Made by a program: the position numbers and the translations under genes
The notes under the pieces: model-generated
The model's input: only the letters and a program-made list of their open reading frames with translations
The model's database searches: none
Told to the model about the DNA's origin: nothing
Assembly: GCA_948146395.1 (NCBI GenBank)
Contig: OX411548.1
Location: 60,221,020 to 60,285,019 of the forward strand
Reading direction: 5' to 3'
Source of the DNA: Fragum whitleyi
Taxonomy: Eukaryota; Mollusca; Bivalvia; Cardiida; Cardiidae
DNA: 64,000 nt
Shown here: piece by piece, positions 59,401 to 64,000 of the stretch
Layout of the letters: each line of letters starts with the position of its first letter
Position numbering within the stretch: position 1 is the first letter of the stretch

Positions 59401-62400
59401 CCATGATGGTCCTATATCGCTCACCTTCGTCTCTTTGACTTCTCCCTTAGCGAAATTAAATACTTGAAAGATCATTAAATGATCATTAAATTTTTCAAAG
59501 AAAAACATAACTGTTTTTCTATGATCGCTGCATAAATTACTATCCTTTTCTAAACAAAGTTCATGTGACCTGGCCAACATTCTGACAAAGTTTCATAAAG
59601 ATTGGGCAATATTTGTGGCGTCTAAAAAGAAAATAGTCATTTAGGCCCCTTTTCCCGTGATATGACATGTATCTTTCCAATTTTAAATAGGGTTCATCCT
59701 TGTGACCTAGCCATTATTCTGATCATGTTTCATGAAAATTGAATTGTATTTGTGGCTTCTAGAGCGTAAACAAGAAAATTGTCATTAAGGCCCCTTTTTC
59801 CCGTGATATTGCACAGATCCTTCCCATTTTCAATAGGGTTCATCTTTGTGACCTGGCCAACATTCTGACCAAATTTCATAAAGATTGGGCCATATTTGTA
59901 GTCGCTAGAGTGTAAACAAAAAAATTGTCATTAAGGCCCCTTTTCCCGTAATATGGCACAGATCCTTCCCATTTTCGATAGGGATCATCCTTGTGGCTTG
60001 GCCAACCTTCTGACCAAATTTCATAAAGATTGGGCCATATTTGTGGTCTCTAGAGTGTAAACAAGAAAATTGTCATTAAGGCCCCTTTTCCCGTGATATG
60101 GCACGGATCCTTCCCATTTTCAATAGGGTTCATCCTTGTAACCTGGCCAACATTCTGACCAAGTTTCATGAAGATTTGGCCATATTTGTGGCCTCTAGAG
60201 TGTAAACAAGAATATTGTCATTAAGGCCCCTTTTCCCGTGATATGGCACAGATCCTTCCCATTTTCAAAAGGGTTCATCCTTGTGACCTTGCCAACATTA
60301 TGACCATGTTTCATGAAGATTGGACCATATTTGTGGCCTCTAGAGTGTAAACAAAAAATTGTAATTAAGGCCCCTTTTCACGTGATATGGCACAGATCCT
60401 TCCCATTTTCAAAAGGGATCATCCTTGTGGCTTGGCCAACCTTCTGACCAAATTTCATAAAGATTGGGCCATATTTGTGGTCTCTAGAGAGTTATCAAGA
60501 AAATTGTCATTAAGGCCCCTTTTCCCGTGATATGGCACGGATCCTTCCCATTTTCAATAGGGTTCATCCTTGTAACCTGGCCAACATTCTGACCAAGTTT
60601 CATGAAGATTTGGCCATATTTGTGGCCTCAAGAGTGTAAACAAGAATATTGTCATTAAGGCCCCTTTTCCCGTGATATGGCACGGATCCTTCCCATTTTC
60701 AATAGGGTTATTCCTTGTGACCTGGCCAACCTTCTGACCAAGTTTCATGAAGATTGGGCCATATTTGTGGCCTCTAGAGTGTAAACAAGAAATTTGTCAT
60801 TATGGCCCCTTTTCCCATGATATTGCACGGATCCTTCCCATTTTCAATAGGGTTCATCCTTGTGACCTGGCCAATATTCTGACCAAGTTTCATGAAGATT
60901 GGGCCATATTTGTGGCCTCTAGAGTGTAAACACTAAGACTGTTGACGCCGGACGACGGACGACAGACGACAGACGACACACGACACACGACGCACGACGG
61001 ACGACGGACGACGGACATTCAATGATCACAAAAGCTCACCTTGAGCACGATGTGCTCAGGTGAGCTAAAAATCGATATTTATGTTTGTGTGTATTGTGAG
61101 TAATGTCACTTTTAACTCTTTTTAGTTATATGTATTTTGTAGTTACTCACGAACATGGGCATGGCTTCATGCGACTCTTGCACCAGTGCAAGCATATCGG
61201 TCCATCCAAGCCTCCGGCTGCACGCCCCGTTTTGGCTTACCACTTGTCATTCTTTTACCATTGGAAATAAATTGTTTTAATCATCTTTTTACATTATAGG
61301 GGTAAAGTTGACGGAACCAAGATTTGAATTCATGACCCCTTTTATGCATGTTAGAACACTTAAAAACTCAAAATGGGCAATGTAAAACACAACTGTCATT
61401 AGCGTTAACGTAGGAAAACTGAGACAAATTCCTTTCTGATGTCGTACTGAAACTTGAAACAATTAATTATTTAAAAAAAAAGATACGTTCATCTAATTAG
61501 AAATACATCTGACACATTTCATCTTTTTTTTCTCTAAAGTTTTGGAATGCAGCACGATGGAGCCGGGAACCTGTGTGGTACGCCGGGACAGGAACCAGCC
61601 AGAATCATGGCGGCGAGACTAACAATCGAGACCAACCCGTTCTTGTGGTCCAATTGTAGCAAACAGTATATGGCGGACTTTCTTGAGTGACTATTCTTTC
61701 TATTTTGTATTTACAACTGGAATTATAGATTTTAGACATGTAAGCGTAATTAGATCAATAGTTTAGGTCATTTTATTTTAAGTCTTTAGAAATACGTAGT
61801 TATAGCCATCCACACTTGCAGACTTATCAACACTACCAATATGAATAAGAAAACCAGCGGAAGATGTCAAACCTTTGTAATTTTGAATAACATAATAACT
61901 TTCATTTATTAAACATATTCTGTTCTAGAACGAAAAACACAGGAGGCATAAAAGCACGAAACTTTCTGTGCCCTGAAACATAGTTTTGTATGTAAGATGG
62001 TGATTGAATTACACAGTATGTCTGATCACTGCATATATTGCAGGTCCGGACGCGGTAGTTGTTTAGACAGAGTGATAGGCGTGTCACATCAGGCAGATAC
62101 ACCAGTCTCTGATCACGTGATGCGACAGGACGCCAACAAACAATGTCGTCAACAGTTCTTTAGTCGATCAGAAGCTTGTAAAATCAAGGTAACGACACAC
62201 AATATGCGAAACTTACAATGAGGTTGAAATATACTTATAAAGTAATAGGCGGTGTAAATATAACCTTATTGCATAAAGAATACTTGCAACATCAAGTCAG
62301 AACTTTCCATTTGATTAGAAAATAAAAAGTAACTTTTTTGTTGAACATATACATATACCTTGCCATGGGAGTTAACTACTTTAATCTTATATCTATACAA

Positions 62401-63620
62401 ATATCCGTGTTTTACATCCGATATGATATTTTTATAATATCATTAGAACAATGAATAATGCGGTTATTTTAAGAAACTTGCATTTCTGTTAAATACATCG
62501 ACGAAAACAAGGCAAATAGGGGTTATGAAATAATACAACACGTACCTAGTGTATTGTGTGAAAAAAATATCTAACTCGGTTGTGGGAACTGGTAATTGTC
62601 TCGACATAGCAACGACAATTATCAATTTCTCCCAACGTCATTAGATATTTTTTCATAAAAAACCACTTAGTAAGTATTATATATATGCCGTAGCTCAAAA
62701 TGACATTAAAGACTACAGAAATGGATGTCAGCAGTTAATTTTAAATGAAATACATTTTTGGTGTGTGGTATGTATGTGTTTGACGTTGTCTAGCTTAGTA
62801 CCATTAAAGCAACATCGCAGTCCTAAGTCAATGAACATAACGCTATTGAAATAACAAATCAGTTTACGAAAGAATAGATTCGTCTTATAATTCTTTCACG
62901 GATATAGGAGGTATGTCAAGAACTATGGTGTACAAACGAAGACGGTCAGTGTGTTACAAACAGTATACCAGCCAGTGATGGAACACCCTGTAGAAACTAC
63001 ACACACTATTTTGCGGGGGTATAAAAATTGTTTTACTATGATCTAACGAATAGCTTGTTTATGATTTAGAGTTATACAAGATTATAACGGGAGGAATTAT
63101 GAACATGTTTAAATAAAAGTAAAACACTCGCATTCACGTACGATGAAAAGCCTCTGTACATTATATGAATAACCAAATAGAGCCGGAGACGAACATTAGA
63201 GTGCCTTAGCGCTTGATTTTTATTACGTAATCAGGAGTTCTCTTTTTTGTGATGAAAACGTCAGATAATCTGTAATATGCCTAATTCAGTCAGGGCACCG
63301 AAAGTTTTTTTTTTTTTTTAATTGTTTTCTCTTTGCCTTCATGCTTTCGGTGCTTTTTCGTTCCAGACCAGTTTTCATATTATTTTCATCTCAATTTCAT
63401 TTTTATTCATTTGGTCGAGTAGATGGATTGACTGTCAAGTATCATAGCGTTTCGTGTATTTGTCTCTTACTTAGCAATGTTACCGCCGTAGCTGTGTAGA
63501 GATGACTTACCGACCAGAACCAGTAGACGGACAATGGAGTGATTGGGGAACTTACTCAGATTGTTCACGAAGTTGTGATGGCGGAGTGATGTCAAAGGAA
63601 AGATTCTGTAATAATCCTGA
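50353..63620 (+). CDS. ADAMTS-family secreted metalloprotease (5' and catalytic part, runs off right edge)
   Basis: Twelve exons join in one frame: 50353-50452, 55264-55637, 56112-56262, 56728-57077, 57329-57412, 58020-58135, 58515-58558, 59083-59188, 61540-61686, 62044-62188, 62908-63018, 63475-63620 (about 624 codons visible). Order: signal peptide, M12B prodomain, HCGV Cys switch, furin site RKRR, reprolysin catalytic domain with HEVGHNFGMQHD and Met-turn IMA, disintegrin-like part, EVCQELWC Cys-rich start, then the first thrombospondin type 1 repeat with [14 protein letters not shown]. This is the classic ADAMTS layout (known: zinc endopeptidase cleaving extracellular-matrix proteins after secretion and prodomain removal). 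All zinc ligands and the catalytic Glu are present. The subfamily and vertebrate orthologue cannot be set from this part. Introns hold a SINE, a minisatellite and a full pearl-like element. Confidence 0.9.
50823..51087 (-). mobile_element. tRNA-derived SINE, second type
   Basis: On the - strand the head has A box TGGCCTGGTGGTTAGC and B box GGTTCAAGCCC. The body contains CACCCAGCTGTGGAAGTGGG, the same central motif as the SINE at 52381. A T-run at 50823-50833 (+) would be its A tail. Lies in ADAMTS intron 1. Confidence 0.7.
51308..51380. repeat. Foldback palindrome next to a family B element
   Basis: TCTTCGCTAGCCA and TGGCTAGCGAAGA are the outer arms, GATGCCCACTA and TAGTGGGCATC the inner arms. 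Lies about 25 bp before the family B 5' hairpin in ADAMTS intron 1. Confidence 0.6.
51404..53186 (+). mobile_element. Family B element with SINE and family A terminus inside
   Basis: 5' hairpin AGCTCCATTGGCCGAAGGCC, GTCCGTCGTGCGTCCGTCC and several ~140-bp monomers (GATATCAACCAAATTTCACTGG) to about 52320. A SINE follows at 52381-52690, then a family A-type 3' end at 52868-52907 (CAGGTGAGCGGTTAAGGACC plus hairpin), then a family B-type end at 53148-53186. Insertion order is not clear. Lies in ADAMTS intron 1. Confidence 0.6.
52381..52690 (+). mobile_element. tRNA-derived SINE
   Basis: The head folds like a tRNA with an A box (TGGTCTAGTGGTTAGG) and B box (GGGATCGAATCCC). A central part with CACCCAGGTGTATAAATGGG and a repeated AACTTTTTAACTTT tail follow. 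Possible target duplication TTAATTA around it. The mature tRNA 3' half is degenerate, so it is a SINE and not a tRNA gene. Confidence 0.75.
53650..55180. repeat. ~100-bp minisatellite in ADAMTS intron 1
   Basis: About fifteen head-to-tail units carrying CGTTCAGAATTGGAAGTATC, GTTGTCACATTGACATGTAA and CTCTACTATTATTGATTATG. Units vary by small indels. The array stops less than 90 bp before exon 2. Confidence 0.85.
55264..55637 (+). CDS. ADAMTS exon 2, prodomain
   Basis: Acceptor ctcttttcag, donor gtaagt. 374 bases. Begins [18 protein letters not shown] and contains [11 protein letters not shown], typical of the M12B propeptide (a beta-rich fold with F.L.L strands). It holds a basic RRKR cluster early in the exon and ends with the paired Cys of SNCYYVGH and SNCYG. 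Confidence 0.85.
56112..56262 (+). CDS. ADAMTS exon 3, prodomain with Cys switch
   Basis: Acceptor atatttttcag, donor gtaggt. Encodes [19 protein letters not shown], a common M12B propeptide pattern (G.....Y.IEP), and ends AHCGVQ, the cysteine-switch CGV that keeps the zinc site latent. Leaves in phase 1. Confidence 0.85.
56728..57077 (+). CDS. ADAMTS exon 4, furin site and start of catalytic domain
   Basis: Acceptor tttgaccag, donor gtgagt. The linker is Lys-rich and ends in APRKRREV, a furin-type site. The reprolysin domain then begins [15 protein letters not shown] with the early Asp/Glu calcium-type residues. Ends VLTVMNI in phase 0. Confidence 0.85.
57329..57412 (+). CDS. ADAMTS exon 5, catalytic domain
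   Basis: Acceptor ctttttcag, donor gtaagt. 28 codons: [20 protein letters not shown] then LIVLTEDV. The strand pattern with YRDPSIG is shared across ADAMTS catalytic domains. A gtagta three bases earlier was passed over because gtaagt is the better donor and the frame is kept. Confidence 0.85.
57640..57725. repeat. Foldback repeat, family 1, decayed
   Basis: TTTAAACAGTCTTCAATTCT followed by GAAGTAGATCCCCAAAGG matches the right arm of the 7560 copy. The left arm is poor. Lies in ADAMTS intron 5. Confidence 0.5.
58020..58135 (+). CDS. ADAMTS exon 6, catalytic domain
   Basis: Acceptor tttttttacag, donor gtatga. Encodes [20 protein letters not shown] and then [10 protein letters not shown], matching the ADAMTS D(L).I..HA...L..FC.WQ and HHD.A.L.T signatures. 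Leaves in phase 2. Confidence 0.88.
58515..58558 (+). CDS. ADAMTS exon 7, catalytic domain
   Basis: Acceptor ctttttcag, donor gtacgt. 44 bases encode [15 protein letters not shown], the R.D.C....PC.TLG segment before the zinc site. Phase 2 in, phase 1 out. Confidence 0.85.
59083..59188 (+). CDS. ADAMTS exon 8, first zinc ligands
   Basis: Acceptor ctgtttgtag, donor gtaggt. Encodes [20 protein letters not shown] and then [12 protein letters not shown]. The HEVGH carries two zinc His and the catalytic Glu. The intron falls right after the second His, before the Asn. Confidence 0.9.
59263..59306. repeat. Short hairpin in ADAMTS intron 8
   Basis: CCCTGCTTTTCA and TGAAAAGCAGGG flank an ~11-base loop. 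CCCTGCTTTT also starts the insertion site in repeat G, so it may be a remnant of a foldback element. Confidence 0.4.
59392..61071 (-). mobile_element. Pearl-like element family A (variant core), full length
   Basis: Read on the - strand: 5' hairpin AGCTCACCTGAGCACATCGT/GCTCAAGGTGAGCT, a (GTCGTCC)n-rich stretch, about ten ~140-bp monomers, and the terminus CGAAGGTGAGCGATATAGGA plus hairpin and CTCTTGT. The most complete variant-core copy here. Sits in ADAMTS intron 8, between the exons that share the zinc motif. Confidence 0.85.
61540..61686 (+). CDS. ADAMTS exon 9, third zinc ligand and Met-turn
   Basis: Acceptor ttttctctaaag. [12 protein letters not shown] completes the HExxHxxGxxHD motif; EPARIMAAR supplies the Met-turn; [14 protein letters not shown] closes the catalytic domain. 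The donor gtgact at 61687 lies inside an apparent TGA, so only splicing keeps the frame open; the phase match to 62044 supports this. Confidence 0.88.
62044..62188 (+). CDS. ADAMTS exon 10, disintegrin-like region
   Basis: Acceptor atattgcag, donor gtaacg. Encodes [14 protein letters not shown], then [16 protein letters not shown], then SEACKIK. This corresponds to the G.G.CL.D segment ending the protease and the C-spaced disintegrin-like part that follows in ADAMTS proteins. Phase 2 in, phase 0 out. Confidence 0.82.
62543..62673. mobile_element. Palindromic MITE, copy 2
   Basis: Matches 4635-4766 across its whole length (TACCTAGTGTATTGTGTGAA ... AACGTCATTAGATATTTTTT). Lies in ADAMTS intron 10. 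Confidence 0.7.
62908..63018 (+). CDS. ADAMTS exon 11, disintegrin-like / Cys-rich
   Basis: Acceptor cacggatatag, donor gtataa. [20 protein letters not shown] then ASDGTPC, matching the C..LWC ... DGT.C signature of ADAMTS. 37 codons, phase 0 at both ends. The pyrimidine tract is short, so the exact acceptor is less sure than the frame. Confidence 0.78.
63475..63620 (+). CDS. ADAMTS exon 12, thrombospondin type 1 repeat start
   Basis: Acceptor tcttacttag, donor gtagga. CYRRSCVEM then [20 protein letters not shown] and ERFCNNPE: the WS.W..YS.CSRSC.GG core of the first TSP1 repeat, which binds glycosaminoglycan/matrix in the family. Leaves in phase 2; the rest of the gene is beyond the window. 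Confidence 0.88.
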
Positions 63621-64000
63621 GTAGGAACACGTTCTATTTGAATTCATTGTTCGAATTTCAAGATTTTAAATCTTACAGAACCGAAAGATAGCTCTTCTCT
63701 TCGCTCCTTTACCTTGAAATTAGCAAACTCATACTAGACTTTAAAAAGACTGTACACAATCGATAAAATTTCGATGAAAACCTAAAAGAGAGTGTCTCAA
63801 TGGAAATGGACTTAGCAGATTAGCAGAGAAGAAAAAAACCCATTTAAAATGGAAAAGAAGAAAACAATTTGATAACACGTCATCGCCATTAACAAAATGT
63901 TACATTGTCTTTGTCCGGTGTGTACATCAAAATCTGTAGCGATTAATCCTTGAATTTTTAAGTGCGGTGTATTTGTCCACATCTTCTCATGGAATGCTCT

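Overview
The window is animal genomic DNA, AT-rich, with short exons flanked by GT/AG introns and dense interspersed repeats. The repeats are tetranucleotide-bearing 'pearl'-type elements, palindromic MITEs, tRNA-derived SINEs with a mollusc-like central domain and a Ty3/Gypsy LTR retrotransposon. This points to a lophotrochozoan, most likely a bivalve mollusc. That assignment is inference from repeat style, not from a species marker.

Two host genes lie on the + strand. The left one (exons between 3303 and 32933) encodes a synaptonemal-complex lateral-element protein of the SYCP3/SYCP2 Cor1 type. Twelve exons were read, eleven of them in continuous phase, ending in a conserved coiled coil and a TAG stop. 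Its 5' end lies left of the window. The right one (50353 to beyond 63620) is an ADAMTS metalloprotease. It has a signal-peptide exon, M12B prodomain with Cys switch and furin site, reprolysin domain with HEVGHNFGMQHD, disintegrin-like/Cys-rich part and first thrombospondin repeat, all in one reading frame across 12 exons. It runs off the right edge.

The ~20 kb intron of the SYCP gene (8039-27800) holds a ~15.2 kb Ty3/Gypsy retrotransposon in antisense orientation (8421-23628). It has unusually long LTRs (2.0 kb on the right; the left copy lacks 232 bp at its outer end and 222 bp internally), a primer-binding site, gag with an in-frame stop, pol with a frameshift in the integrase zinc domain, and a broken extra ORF downstream of pol. 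Its 3' internal region carries a strange tandem array built around a GGGGACAGGTTACCC palindrome. The retrotransposon sits inside an older pearl-like element.

Most other sequence is repeats. At least five pearl-like families (A, B, C, D, F; a sixth, E, is cut) share one architecture: T-run, 5' hairpin, GTCC/GTC-rich microsatellite, tandem core monomers of about 130-180 bp, an inverted copy of the 5' arm, a short terminal hairpin, and the end CTCTTGT or close to it. Nested copies and one empty/filled comparison show insertion within T runs without an obvious target duplication. This fits non-autonomous Helentron-type (HINE) rolling-circle elements. The 37-50 kb interval between the genes holds only such repeats, foldback MITEs and unrecognised AT-rich DNA.
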